Shown in pieces: positions 1-8,355 of a DNA stretch of 64,000 nt; positions within the stretch are counted from its first letter, which is position 1, and every line of letters begins with the position of its first letter. This DNA comes from Chromatiaceae bacterium (GTDB lineage: Bacteria; Pseudomonadota; Gammaproteobacteria; Chromatiales; Chromatiaceae). The translations under genes were made by a program, and so were the position numbers. The stretch is taken from NCBI GenBank assembly GCA_022340805.1, contig JAJDNF010000033.1, positions 1 to 64,000 on the forward strand, written 5' to 3'. A model generated the notes under the pieces. It was not told the origin of the DNA, searched no databases, and was given only the letters and a program-made list of their open reading frames with translations.

Positions 1-375
1 GAGGATCCGACGCATCCGATCGAGTCTGCATTGCTGCCAGGGCAGTCGTCCGGATGGCGGGCGGCCAATACCGGACCGCAGACGGTCCGGCTGTTGTTCG
101 CCGCTCCACGGCCCCTGCGGCGGATTCTGCTGCAGTTTGAAGAGCCAGACACCACGCGCACGCAAGAGTATGTGCTGCGCTGGTCAGCGGATGGCGGCAA
201 GTCTTTCAGCGAGATCGTGCGCCAGCAATGGAACTTCAGTCCGGACGGAGCAACCACCGAGACCGCGGATTACCGGGTCGACCTGGACGCCGTCACGATG
301 CTCGAGTTGAACATCATTCCGGACATCAGCGGCAGGCCGGTGCTGGCCTCGCTGACGAAGCTGCGGCTTGCCTGA
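1..375 (+). CDS. Discoidin-like / carbohydrate-binding-fold protein, C-terminal part (5' truncated)
   Basis: The reading frame is open from the first base of the window and ends at TGA 373-375, so the N-terminus lies outside. The visible 124 residues begin EDPTHPIE and include the conserved-looking stretches FEEPDTTRTQEYVLRW and QWNFSPDG. They are rich in beta-strand-like alternation, as expected for a small jelly-roll (F5/8 type C, discoidin-like) fold. I recall short bacterial proteins of this kind, but no catalytic residues are visible and the ligand is unknown. No signal peptide can be judged because the start is missing. The next gene starts about 170 bp downstream on the same strand. 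Confidence 0.6.
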   Translation, partial: EDPTHPIESALLPGQSSGWRAANTGPQTVRLLFAAPRPLRRILLQFEEPDTTRTQEYVLRWSADGGKSFSEIVRQQWNFSPDGATTETADYRVDLDAVTMLELNIIPDISGRPVLASLTKLRLA

Positions 376-543
376 CAGCTGCACGCGCCGGCAGTCCGCA
401 CCTGCCCGATCCGGCGTCCTGCACAAGCTACCGGCAACACGACCGGCGGGCCCAGCTTCGGGTTGCGCAGGTGCACTGGCCATAGTGCGCGCCCCCAGCA
501 CATACTTTTCATGCGCCATGTTGGCGCCCGGACGAGACAGCCA

Positions 544-897
544 ATGAGTCAAGCAATCAAGGCCACCCTGCTGTCGGCACTGGTGTTTCCCGGGCTCGGC
601 CATTTCTACCTGAAGAAGCACTTCAGCGGGCTCGTCCTGGCGGGCATCGCGCTGGTGTCGCTGTACCTGCTGATCTCCGCAGCGGCGGACACCGCGATGC
701 AGATCACCGAGCAGATCCAGCATGGCGACGTGCCACTCGACGTCCCGGCGCTTACCCGAATGCTGGAGCAGCAGTCATCGGCTGGTGAAACAAGAACTGG
801 CAGCGTGGCCTCGATGGCGCTGCTGGCTTCCTGGCTGATCGGCATGGTCGATGCTTATCGGGTCGGCCGCGCGATCGACCGGGGCAAGGCGGAATAG
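544..897 (+). CDS. Small membrane protein, two transmembrane segments
   Basis: This 117-residue protein of unknown function starts MSQAIKATLLSALVFPGLGH. An upstream in-frame ATG at 463 exists, but 544 begins directly with the hydrophobic region and fits a membrane protein better. One hydrophobic segment spans roughly residues 7-45, including the GLGHFYLKKHFSG turn typical of small TM2-like inner-membrane proteins. A second lies near residues 85-105 (SMALLASWLIGMVDAYRVGRA). The region between is polar and is probably exposed on one side of the membrane. It is convergent with the nitroreductase gene that ends at 986. Confidence 0.65.
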   Translation: MSQAIKATLLSALVFPGLGHFYLKKHFSGLVLAGIALVSLYLLISAAADTAMQITEQIQHGDVPLDVPALTRMLEQQSSAGETRTGSVASMALLASWLIGMVDAYRVGRAIDRGKAE

Positions 898-985
898 TCG
901 CGGGCGCTCGAACCTGCCATCCTGGCAGACGCCGACCGATCCGCGGCGTAAGCAATGTTGCGGCCTGCACGGCCATGGCTGCCGC

Positions 986-2641
986 TCATCGCCGCCCCCG
1001 GTCCGCCAGGTGTGCATAGGGCGGCTCGCTGGTCAGGCGGTCGTCGCTGAGCGGCAGACCCACGGTGAAGTGGTACAGGCTCTGCCAGGTCGCCGCGACC
1101 GTGGTGTCGAGCCCGAGCAGGCGATGCACCTCGTCGTCGAAGAAACACCCGATGCCGGTGCCGCGCAAACCCGCGGCCTCGGCCTCGAGGTAGAGCACCT
1201 GGCCGATCATCCCCGCCTCCCAGTACAGACGACGGTAGGCCCAGGCGCCCTCGCCTGCCAGCACCTCGGCGATATCCGCAAGCATCGCCACGGCAAAGGC
1301 GCCGTCTCCGGCGATGTCCTGATCGCAGCTGAGCCGCGCGGCTGCGTGGCGCAGATCGACGGGCGCCTTCAGCCGATACAGCGGCAGGGCTGTGTCGTCG
1401 AGCGCGGTCCAGTCGAGGGCATCGTTCATACAGGCGTTGCGCAGGCTGGTGCAGTTCCCGGCGGTGCGGATCAGCGCATACAGGCCGGGCTCCAACCCAT
1501 GCACCGCGTGCACGAACAGCACCAGGTCCAGCGCCGGACCACTCGGCAGCGCGTCGAACGGGGCGCGGCCGCTGCTGGGCAGGGTACGCTGCAGAGCCCG
1601 TTCGAAGGCCGCACGCGACATGCCGCTGTGGCCGTCCATGCGCTGGACACTGCGCCGCTGGCGGATCAGGTCACAGGCGTCGATGTCCCGGCGCCCTGGC
1701 GTGGTCGCAATGCTGCCGGCCAACGGCCGCTCAACGGCCGGGGATATGGTTCTGGGCTTGTGGATCGCGGGCAACAGCTGGTCGATCTGCGGCCAGCCGA
1801 CCCGCCCGGTGCTGAGTCTGTTGGCCCTGCCGGTCCATGCACCGAGCGCCTCGGCAACGGTCGTCCATGCCGGTACGGCCGGCCGGAAGCCGTGCACCCC
1901 GAACAGCGCCAACAGATCCGGATGCTCCGGCTCTGCCTCGCCAAAGTCGTCGCGGCGGTCGAGTCCGAGGCAGGCCGCGACCTCGTCGTCGCCGGCCGCC
2001 GTGTCGACCATCAGCGTCCAGCCCGGCACCGCAGCGGCAAAGCGGGCGGCAGCCAGCGCGTGGCCGACATCGTGCTGGCAGTAGCGATAGGCGCGCGCGC
2101 CGTACTTCCACGCCTCGCGCCAGATGATCGATGACAGGCCGAGCGCGCCGAAACTGCCCGGCTGCGCCTCGGCCAGCTCATCGGCCAGCCGCACCGACAG
2201 TAGAGCGCGGCACTCGAGGGCGTGTTCGCGCGGCGCATAGTGATACAGGCCCGGGCCCAGCTCGGGCGAGACGCTTTGCCACAGCAGCAGGTAGCCTTCG
2301 GTGGGATGCAGATTGCCGCTGGACGGATTGTTGCGCAGGGCCCAACGGTCCGATCCCGCCACCTTCCAGGCGCTCAGACCGAGGGCCAGTTCCAGCATCA
2401 GGCCGAGACTCTCGGGCGACAACGCCTGCGGCGACCGCGCACCCGGTTCATACAGCGCCTCGTAGCTGCACCTTCCCCGCCCGCCGATCAGCGGCAGCGG
2501 CATCAGCGGCGCACCCACGAACCGCCGGAACGGGTCGGGCTGGCTATCCCAGTCGAGGAACCCCGGGCCAGGCGCAAAGGCATGCCGGTGATGCTTGGTC
2601 GCCCGATGGTAGGCACGCACTGTGTGCAGCGCGCTGCTCAT
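986..2641 (-). CDS. SagB/ThcOx-type two-domain nitroreductase family dehydrogenase
   Basis: The product is a 551-residue flavin (FMN) oxidoreductase of the SagB/ThcOx group, relatives of which oxidise thiazolines or oxazolines in RiPP maturation. The N-terminal half has the hallmark RNNPSSGNLHPTEGYLL near residue 110 and a QHDVGHALAAARFAAAVPG segment. The C-terminal half contains a second nitroreductase-like repeat, LIRQRRSVQRMDGH near residue 330 and MIGQVLYLEAEAAGLRGTGIGCF near residue 480, ending in FTVGLPLSDDRL. The start at 2641 gives MSSALHTVRAYHRATKHH, matching the usual family opening, and is preceded by a TTAGGCAG sequence. An ATG ten codons upstream (2671) is less likely. No precursor peptide, cyclodehydratase or YcaO partner is visible nearby, so its substrate is unknown. 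Stand-alone proteins of this type are frequent in proteobacteria. Confidence 0.8.
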   Translation of the reverse strand: MSSALHTVRAYHRATKHHRHAFAPGPGFLDWDSQPDPFRRFVGAPLMPLPLIGGRGRCSYEALYEPGARSPQALSPESLGLMLELALGLSAWKVAGSDRWALRNNPSSGNLHPTEGYLLLWQSVSPELGPGLYHYAPREHALECRALLSVRLADELAEAQPGSFGALGLSSIIWREAWKYGARAYRYCQHDVGHALAAARFAAAVPGWTLMVDTAAGDDEVAACLGLDRRDDFGEAEPEHPDLLALFGVHGFRPAVPAWTTVAEALGAWTGRANRLSTGRVGWPQIDQLLPAIHKPRTISPAVERPLAGSIATTPGRRDIDACDLIRQRRSVQRMDGHSGMSRAAFERALQRTLPSSGRAPFDALPSGPALDLVLFVHAVHGLEPGLYALIRTAGNCTSLRNACMNDALDWTALDDTALPLYRLKAPVDLRHAAARLSCDQDIAGDGAFAVAMLADIAEVLAGEGAWAYRRLYWEAGMIGQVLYLEAEAAGLRGTGIGCFFDDEVHRLLGLDTTVAATWQSLYHFTVGLPLSDDRLTSEPPYAHLADRGRR

Positions 2642-2705
2642 CTGCCTAAGCGTTGGCAAAGCTGATTGCACATTACCTCGTCCCGGCGATCGCCCGCGAC
2701 CGCGA

Positions 2706-4673
2706 TCAATCGCGCTGCAGCTCCTCGCGGCCGCGGAATTCTTCCAGCGCCTGCGGATTGAGCAGCGCCTCGGTGTTGGCCAGCGGACGGCCCTCGATGG
2801 TGTCGCGCACGGCCAGTTCCGAGATCTTACCGCTGCGGGTGCGTGGGATGTCGCTCACCTGCAGGATCTTGGCCGGCACATGGCGCGGGCTGGCGTTGTC
2901 GCGCAGGGTCTTGCGGATGGTCTGGCGCAGTTCGTCGTCGAGTTGCGCAGCGTCGCGCAGCACCACGAACAGCACCACACGCACGTCGTCGTCCCAGCGC
3001 TGGCCGACGCAGACGCTCTCCTGGACCTGCGCCAGGCGCTCGACCTGACGGTAGATCTCGGCGGTGCCGATGCGCACCCCGCCCGGGTTCAGGACCGCGT
3101 CCGACCGACCCTCGATGATCAGCCCGCCCTCGCCGGTCAGCACGGTCCAGTCGCCGTGCGTCCACACGCCGGGAAAGCGTTCGAAATAAGCCGCATGATA
3201 GCGGCTGCCGTCCGGATCGTTCCAGAAGCCGACCGGCATGCACGGGAACGGCCGCGTGCAGACCAGCTCACCAGGTTCGTTGAGCACGCTGTGACCGTCG
3301 GCGTCGAACACCTCGACCGCGAGCCCGAGGCCGCGGCACTGCAGCTGGCCGCGCCGCACCGGCAGCAGCGGATTGCCCAACGCGAAGCACGACACGATGT
3401 CGGTGCCGCCGGAGATCGAGCAGATCTGCACCCCCGGCCTGATGTCACGCAGTACATAGTCGAACGACTCCGGGGCCAGCGGTGAGCCGGTCGACAATAC
3501 CGCGCGCAGGCGCTCGAGCGGCAGCTCATCGACCACACGCACCCCGGCCTTCTGCTGCGCCGAGAGATACTTGGCGCTGGTGCCAAACACGCTCACACCC
3601 AGTTCGTCGGCGATGCGCCACAGCGCGTCCGCGGTGGGGTGGAACGGGTTACCGTCGAACAGTACCAGCGTGGTCCCGCTGGCCAGTCCCGAGACCAGCC
3701 AGTTCCACATCATCCAACCGCAGGTGGTGTAGTAGAAGAGGCAGTCGTCGCGCCGGATGTCGGTGTGCAGGCGGTGTTCCTTCAGGTGCTGCAGCAGCGT
3801 GCCGCCGGCGCCGTGCACGATGCACTTGGGTTTGCCGGTGGTACCGGACGAGAACAGGATATACAAGGGCTGATCGAACGGCAGCTGAGCGAACGGCGGC
3901 GCATCGGACGCCCGGTCGGGAAGATCGTCCCAAACCAGCACGTCATCGAGCGGCCCGGTTGCCTGCCAGGGCACCAGCAGGCAATGCGCACAGCCTGGAC
4001 CGAGACCGGTGCGCACGGCCCCGAGCTTGTCGCGCAGGTCGATCACGCGGCCCTTGAAACGGTAACCGTCGACCGCGATCAGCAGTTTGGGCTCGATCTG
4101 GCCAAAGCGGTCGAGGATGCCCTCGACGCCGAAGTCTGGCGAACACGAGGACCAGACCGCACCCAGCCAGGCCGTTGCCAGCATGCCGATCACCGCCTGC
4201 GGGATGTTCGGCACGATCGCGGCGACCCGGTCGCCGGGACCTATGCCCAGCCGGTGCAGGGCCGCGGCCAGGCGCGCCGCCTGCCGATACAGCTCGGAAT
4301 AACTGAGGCGCTGCTCGCTGCCATCCTCGCCGCGGAACACGATCGCGGTATGCGCATCACGGTAGCGCAGCAGGTTCTCGGCAAAGTTCAGGCGCGCGCC
4401 GCTGAACCAGCGCGCACCCGGCATCGCGTCGCCGTTCTGCAGCACCGAGTCGCAGGTGCGTCCGGCGACTACATCGGTGAAGCGCCACAGCGCCGACCAG
4501 AAACCGGCACGGTCGTCGATAGACCACTGCCACAGATCGGTGTAGTCGGCAAATTCCCGCCCGCTCTCCTGCGCCACGCGCCGCATGAACAGGGCCATCT
4601 GGCTGGCGCTGCGCAGCGCCTGTGGGGGCTCCCAAACGGTCGGGTATCTTTCTGCTGGGGTGTCGCCGCACAT
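2706..4673 (-). CDS. aacS: Acetoacetyl-CoA synthetase (acetoacetate-CoA ligase)
   Basis: This is a 655-residue ANL-superfamily adenylating enzyme, predicted to activate acetoacetate with ATP and CoA for use of ketone bodies or polyhydroxybutyrate breakdown products. The P-loop-like [11 protein letters not shown] lies near residues 270-281, followed by the family-typical [20 protein letters not shown] and [12 protein letters not shown]. The hinge and C-terminal lysine region appears as [28 protein letters not shown]. Full length matches acetoacetyl-CoA synthetases (about 650 residues). It also has the N-terminal extension ([17 protein letters not shown]) that separates this family from shorter acyl-CoA synthetases. 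It is divergent from the aminotransferase gene at 4743, with only about 70 bp between, so the two promoters must be close together. Confidence 0.9.
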   Translation of the reverse strand: MCGDTPAERYPTVWEPPQALRSASQMALFMRRVAQESGREFADYTDLWQWSIDDRAGFWSALWRFTDVVAGRTCDSVLQNGDAMPGARWFSGARLNFAENLLRYRDAHTAIVFRGEDGSEQRLSYSELYRQAARLAAALHRLGIGPGDRVAAIVPNIPQAVIGMLATAWLGAVWSSCSPDFGVEGILDRFGQIEPKLLIAVDGYRFKGRVIDLRDKLGAVRTGLGPGCAHCLLVPWQATGPLDDVLVWDDLPDRASDAPPFAQLPFDQPLYILFSSGTTGKPKCIVHGAGGTLLQHLKEHRLHTDIRRDDCLFYYTTCGWMMWNWLVSGLASGTTLVLFDGNPFHPTADALWRIADELGVSVFGTSAKYLSAQQKAGVRVVDELPLERLRAVLSTGSPLAPESFDYVLRDIRPGVQICSISGGTDIVSCFALGNPLLPVRRGQLQCRGLGLAVEVFDADGHSVLNEPGELVCTRPFPCMPVGFWNDPDGSRYHAAYFERFPGVWTHGDWTVLTGEGGLIIEGRSDAVLNPGGVRIGTAEIYRQVERLAQVQESVCVGQRWDDDVRVVLFVVLRDAAQLDDELRQTIRKTLRDNASPRHVPAKILQVSDIPRTRSGKISELAVRDTIEGRPLANTEALLNPQALEEFRGREELQRD

Positions 4674-4742
4674 TGCCCTATCCTTTGCCAGATACAGACC
4701 ACTCTAGTTAATCAGGTCCGACGCTACCAAAGGAACTGCGCC

Positions 4743-6029
4743 ATGTCCGTCAACCAGCCACGTTCACCCGAGGTCTATCTGAACCTGAATGTCAGGGGCA
4801 TGGGGCCATCCGCCACGCTGGCGATCAACGAGCGTTCCAAGCAATTGCAGGCCGAGGGACGCCAGGTCTACCGGCTCGGACTTGGCCAGTCGCCGTTCCC
4901 GGTACCGGAACACGTGCGTGAGAGCCTGGCGCGTAATGCGCACCAGAAGGACTACCTGGCGGTCAAGGGCCTGCCGGCGCTGCGCGAGGCGGTGGTCGAC
5001 TGGCTGCGGCGGACCGAGGGACTGGATTGTTTACCGGACAATGTACTGATAGGCCCGGGCACCAAGGAGCTGATGTTCCTGATACAGCTGGTGTACTACG
5101 GCGACCTGGTGATCCCGACCCCGTCATGGGTCTCGTACGCACCGCAGGCGCGCATCATCGGTCGCCCGGTGCACTGGCTGCGCACCCGGCCCGAGACCGG
5201 CCTGGGCGTGGAGCCGGAGGCCCTGGAGGAACTCTGCCAACAGGATCCCGACCGCCCGCGCCTGCTGATCCTGAACTCGCCGGGCAATCCGACCGGGCTG
5301 AGCTACAGCGCCGAGCAGCTGCAGGCGCTCGCCGAGGTGCTGCGCAAATACCGCGTGCTGGCGCTGTCCGACGAGATCTACAGCGGCACCCACTTCAGCG
5401 GCGGGCACGTCTCGCTGGCGCGCTATTACCCGGAAGGCACGATCGTCAGCAACGGCATCAGCAAGTGGTGCGGCGCGGGCGGCTGGCGACTCGGCTTCTT
5501 CGCGTTTCCGAAGGGACTGCACTGGCTGGCCGACGCGATGGCTGTGGTCGCCAGCGAGACCTTCACCGCGGTCAGCGCGCCGATCCAGTACGCCGCGGTC
5601 AGCGCGTTCGAGGACCGCCCGGAGATGACCACCTACCTCCAGCACAGCCGGCAGATCCTTTCTGCACTGGCCGCGCACGCGTACGCGACACTCACCGCGG
5701 CGGGCGCGGTCATGCACCCGGCGTCCGGCGGCTTCTACCTGTTCCCGCGTTTCGAGAACCTGCGCGGCAACCTGGTCACGCGCGGCATCGACAACGGCCC
5801 GCTGTTCTGCGAGCGCCTGCTCGACGAGACCGGTGTCGCGGTCCTGCCGGGCAACAGTTTCGGGCGCCCCGGCACCGAACTGTCGGCGCGCCTCGCATTC
5901 GTCGACTTCGACGGCGAGACGGCACTGCAAAAGGCCGCCGAGGAGGCGGTCGACGAGGCGTTCGTCAAGCGCCACTGCAGCCGCGTCACCACCGCGCTGG
6001 AATTGATGGCCGACTGGGCCGCCGCCTGA
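4743..6029 (+). CDS. Class I/II PLP-dependent aminotransferase
   Basis: The product is a 428-residue fold-type I aminotransferase. The PLP lysine is predicted at residue 241 in SNGISKWCGAGGWRLGFF. LNSPGNPTGLSYS and ALSDEIYSGTHF supply the conserved Asn and Asp/Tyr around the cofactor. The C-terminal FGRPGTELSARLAFVDFDG carries the substrate-carboxylate arginine region. ATG 4743 is preceded by AAAGGAAC, a good Shine-Dalgarno sequence; the frame stays open far upstream, but that part is the shadow of aacS. Substrate specificity (aspartate, alanine, aromatic or other) cannot be read from the sequence. It is divergent from aacS, and no pathway partner is adjacent. Confidence 0.85.
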   Translation: MSVNQPRSPEVYLNLNVRGMGPSATLAINERSKQLQAEGRQVYRLGLGQSPFPVPEHVRESLARNAHQKDYLAVKGLPALREAVVDWLRRTEGLDCLPDNVLIGPGTKELMFLIQLVYYGDLVIPTPSWVSYAPQARIIGRPVHWLRTRPETGLGVEPEALEELCQQDPDRPRLLILNSPGNPTGLSYSAEQLQALAEVLRKYRVLALSDEIYSGTHFSGGHVSLARYYPEGTIVSNGISKWCGAGGWRLGFFAFPKGLHWLADAMAVVASETFTAVSAPIQYAAVSAFEDRPEMTTYLQHSRQILSALAAHAYATLTAAGAVMHPASGGFYLFPRFENLRGNLVTRGIDNGPLFCERLLDETGVAVLPGNSFGRPGTELSARLAFVDFDGETALQKAAEEAVDEAFVKRHCSRVTTALELMADWAAA

Positions 6030-6111
6030 ACGCTAACCGCTCGCCCCGAACATCGCACCGAGGCAGCCGCGGCGCGAAGAATCCCGGCCGCCTCGCGGCG
6101 GCTGATCTACA

Positions 6112-6891
6112 ATGCGCGCTTTTGCGGAGTCCGGCGTGGAAGCGCTTCCTCTCGACACCTTGTTGGTCCTGGTCGGCGTTGCCGGGCTGGCCGGACTGAT
6201 CGACGCGATCGCCGGGGGCGGCGGACTGCTCGCGCTGCCGGCACTGTTGTGGGCGGGCCTGCCGCCCGTGCATGCGCTGGCGACCAACAAGCTGCAGGGC
6301 AGCTTCGGCACCATGACCGCGTCGTACAACTTCATCCGGCGCGGCGAGATCGACCTCGGCCGGCTGCGCGTCCCGGTACTGATGACCTTCCTCGGCTCGG
6401 CATCGGGCACGCTGGCCGTGCAGAGACTGGGGTCTGAGCTGCTCAACCAGATGGTCCCTGTCCTGCTGATCGCGTTTGCGCTGTATTTCCTGTTCTCGCC
6501 GCGCATTGGCGACCAGGACGCCCAGCACCGTGTCAGCCACGCCATGTTCGGCCTGCTGGTCGGTTTCACTGTGGGCTTCTACGACGGCTTTTTCGGTCCC
6601 GGGACGGGCAGCTTCTTCGCCGCGGCATTCGTGCTGCTGCTCGGCTACAACCTGCGCCGGGCAACCGCCGGCACCAAGGTACTCAATTTCACCAGCAATA
6701 TCGCATCGCTGATCTTCTTTGCCTTCGCCGGCAAGGTGATCTGGCAGGTCGGATTGCCAATGGGGCTGGCGCAGATGGCTGGGGCCTGGGTCGGATCACA
6801 CCTGGTGATCCGCCATGGCACACGCCTGATCCGGCCGCTGCTAGTCGTGGTCTCGCTGGCGATTTCGCTGAAGGTGCTGCTGAGCGATTGA
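6112..6891 (+). CDS. TSUP family transporter (TauE/SafE, sulfite exporter-like)
   Basis: This is a 259-residue integral membrane protein of the 4-toluene-sulfonate-uptake (TSUP) family, whose members move sulfite, sulfonates, sulfoacetate or other anions. The N-terminal repeat has the signature GLAGLIDAIAGGGGLLALPALLWAGLPP and ATNKLQGSFGTM. The second repeat has GFYDGFFGPGTGSFFAAAFV and GTKVLNFTSNIASL. This internal duplication and about eight hydrophobic segments are typical. The first 14 residues before the first membrane segment are loosely supported, and GTG 6136 is an alternative start. The ion carried is not predictable, though the SQR-like neighbour makes an oxidised-sulfur compound a reasonable guess. 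Confidence 0.85.
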   Translation: MRAFAESGVEALPLDTLLVLVGVAGLAGLIDAIAGGGGLLALPALLWAGLPPVHALATNKLQGSFGTMTASYNFIRRGEIDLGRLRVPVLMTFLGSASGTLAVQRLGSELLNQMVPVLLIAFALYFLFSPRIGDQDAQHRVSHAMFGLLVGFTVGFYDGFFGPGTGSFFAAAFVLLLGYNLRRATAGTKVLNFTSNIASLIFFAFAGKVIWQVGLPMGLAQMAGAWVGSHLVIRHGTRLIRPLLVVVSLAISLKVLLSD

Positions 6892-6920
6892 GGCGTCCAC
6901 CGCAGAGACCGGGCCTGGAC

Positions 6921-6952
6921 GGTGCAATGCGCTGCGCTCGTTGCACCCTACG
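6921..6952. repeat. Dispersed GC-rich inverted repeat, copy A
   Basis: This imperfect palindromic unit opens with GGTGCAA and closes with TTGCACC around a GCGCTGCGC-type core, and ends in CCTACG. A near-identical unit follows at 7015-7045, and a partial related stretch (AGGGTGCGATAAACACC) lies between them. It sits in the gap between two convergent genes. REP-like units of this look are familiar in gammaproteobacterial intergenic regions. Confidence 0.75.
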
Positions 6953-7014
6953 CCTTGGTCTGCGGCTCCATCGCGCTGCGCCGCCGTCGGCGTCGGCAGG
7001 GTGCGATAAACACC

Positions 7015-7045
7015 GTGCAATGCGCTGCGCTCGTGGCACCCTGCA
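7015..7045. repeat. Dispersed GC-rich inverted repeat, copy B
   Basis: This second copy of the unit at 6921-6952 is in the same orientation. It differs at a few positions, for example GTGGCACC in place of TTGCACC, which weakens the outer stem. It lies 46 bp before the stop codon of the SQR-like gene on the opposite strand, so it may contribute an RNA hairpin to that transcript's 3' end. Confidence 0.7.
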
Positions 7046-7090
7046 ACTTGATCTGCCGACGTTATCGCGGCACCCGCTCGGTGCCGACGG

Positions 7091-8218
7091 TCAACGATAT
7101 TGACGCAGGTACATCCACTCAAATGCCCGTTTCGCCCAATGGAAGCCGACGAACGGCGGCAGCGCGATGTTCCTGTCCTTGGTGCGTGCGACCAGCATGC
7201 CGCTCGAGCGCGTGTCGACGATGCACAACAGCTCGGCCTTGAAGGTGTGGCTGGCCGGCTTGCCGTGGAATGCGTCCATCAGGTTGGCGACCGACGCCTC
7301 GGCCTGCAGATCGGCCATGTGGGCCTGCTTGGGCAGCCACTCGGGTCCCGGGAAGCTGCCCGAATCACCGGCCACGAAAACCTTGTCCCAGCCCTCGACC
7401 TGGCAGTACTGGTCGGCCTTGATCATGCCGCCCGGAGAACGCGGAAGTTCGGTCTCGTCGAACCACTGGTTGCCGGTCATGCCCGGCATGAACAGGATCA
7501 GGTCGGCGGCAAACTCACCCCCCTCGGTCATTACCTTGTCCGCCGCAAAGCCCTTGATCTTGTGCCCGAGATGGGTCTGTATGCCGCGCGCGGCCATCTC
7601 GCGCATCAGTCCCTCGACTGCCTTGGGACCCATGCGCTGACCGGGCTTTTCGGCCGGGCTGAAGAACAGCAGCTTGAACTTGTCACGCCGCCCCTGCTTG
7701 CGCAGCCAGGACTCGATCCCGAACAGGAACTCGAACACCGGGCCACCGCGCATCGCCGAAGGCTCGTTGGGATTCCCGGCGAAACCGAATGCCAGCGTGC
7801 CGCCCTGCAGCTCGGCCAGACGGTCGCGGATCTGTACCGTGACCTCGACACCGCCGCACGGCAGGTACGAATGCTCGATACCCGGCAACTTGCGGATGAA
7901 GCGACCGCCACAGGCGATGATCAGGCCATCGTTGGCGACCTCGCCCTGGTCGGTGATGACGCGGCGGCCGCGCTCCTTGAGTCCCTGTGCCGCGGCCTGA
8001 TGGTAGTCGACCCGCATGCGCCGGAAGAAGTTATGCAGCGGGATTACCAGGTCCGCGGGCTCGCGCAACCCGGTCGGGATCCAGATGGTCCCGGGGTAAT
8101 AGACGAACTCGGGCCTGGGCGCGATCAGGTCGATGCCGATGCCGGCGTCAGCGGCGCGCAATTTACGCACGGCAGTCAGTGCCGCAAACCCGGCTCCGAT
8201 GACGGTAACTCGTGACAT
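7091..8218 (-). CDS. SQR/FCSD-like FAD-dependent oxidoreductase
   Basis: This 375-residue two-dinucleotide-binding-domain flavoprotein is related to sulfide:quinone oxidoreductase and the flavoprotein of flavocytochrome c. The N-terminal FAD motif VTVIGAGFAALTA is at residues 5-17, the second GD motif is VFVAGDSGSFPGPEWLPKQAHMADLQA, and ATG.. MPGMTGNQW precedes it. Cysteines are at 103 and 121 and near 295 and 345. C121 (YLPCGGVEV) and the one in LLCIVDTRSSGMLV sit where SQR has its first and third conserved cysteines. The second position appears to be absent. No signal peptide is seen, while the C-terminus ends FHWAKRAFEWMYLRQYR, an amphipathic tail of the sort used for membrane attachment. 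It probably oxidises sulfide or another reduced compound and passes electrons to quinone. Confidence 0.8.
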   Translation of the reverse strand: MSRVTVIGAGFAALTAVRKLRAADAGIGIDLIAPRPEFVYYPGTIWIPTGLREPADLVIPLHNFFRRMRVDYHQAAAQGLKERGRRVITDQGEVANDGLIIACGGRFIRKLPGIEHSYLPCGGVEVTVQIRDRLAELQGGTLAFGFAGNPNEPSAMRGGPVFEFLFGIESWLRKQGRRDKFKLLFFSPAEKPGQRMGPKAVEGLMREMAARGIQTHLGHKIKGFAADKVMTEGGEFAADLILFMPGMTGNQWFDETELPRSPGGMIKADQYCQVEGWDKVFVAGDSGSFPGPEWLPKQAHMADLQAEASVANLMDAFHGKPASHTFKAELLCIVDTRSSGMLVARTKDRNIALPPFVGFHWAKRAFEWMYLRQYR

Positions 8219-8355
8219 CTGGGTAACTCTCCTGGACTACGAAGGCGCTTATTCTACGGGTGCGGCCGGTAGATGTCAGACGCACCATTATCCCCCTATG
8301 CTTGGGAAATCGGGGCATTACCGCTATTCTTGCCGGCCGTACCTTGAGGAATTGT

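Noticed and set aside
851-2134. Long plus-strand open frame of 427 codons
   Set aside because: It lies antisense to the SagB-type gene, has no recognisable product, and its composition (runs of Arg, Gly, Pro, Ala) is that of a GC-rich shadow frame.
3639-4742. Upstream extension of the aminotransferase frame
   Set aside because: It is antisense to aacS. ATG 4743 has a good ribosome binding site and the family N-terminus, so the extension is not coding.
6921-7045. CRISPR array
   Set aside because: There are only two full units, they differ internally, and the interval between them contains a related partial repeat rather than a spacer. No cas genes are present.
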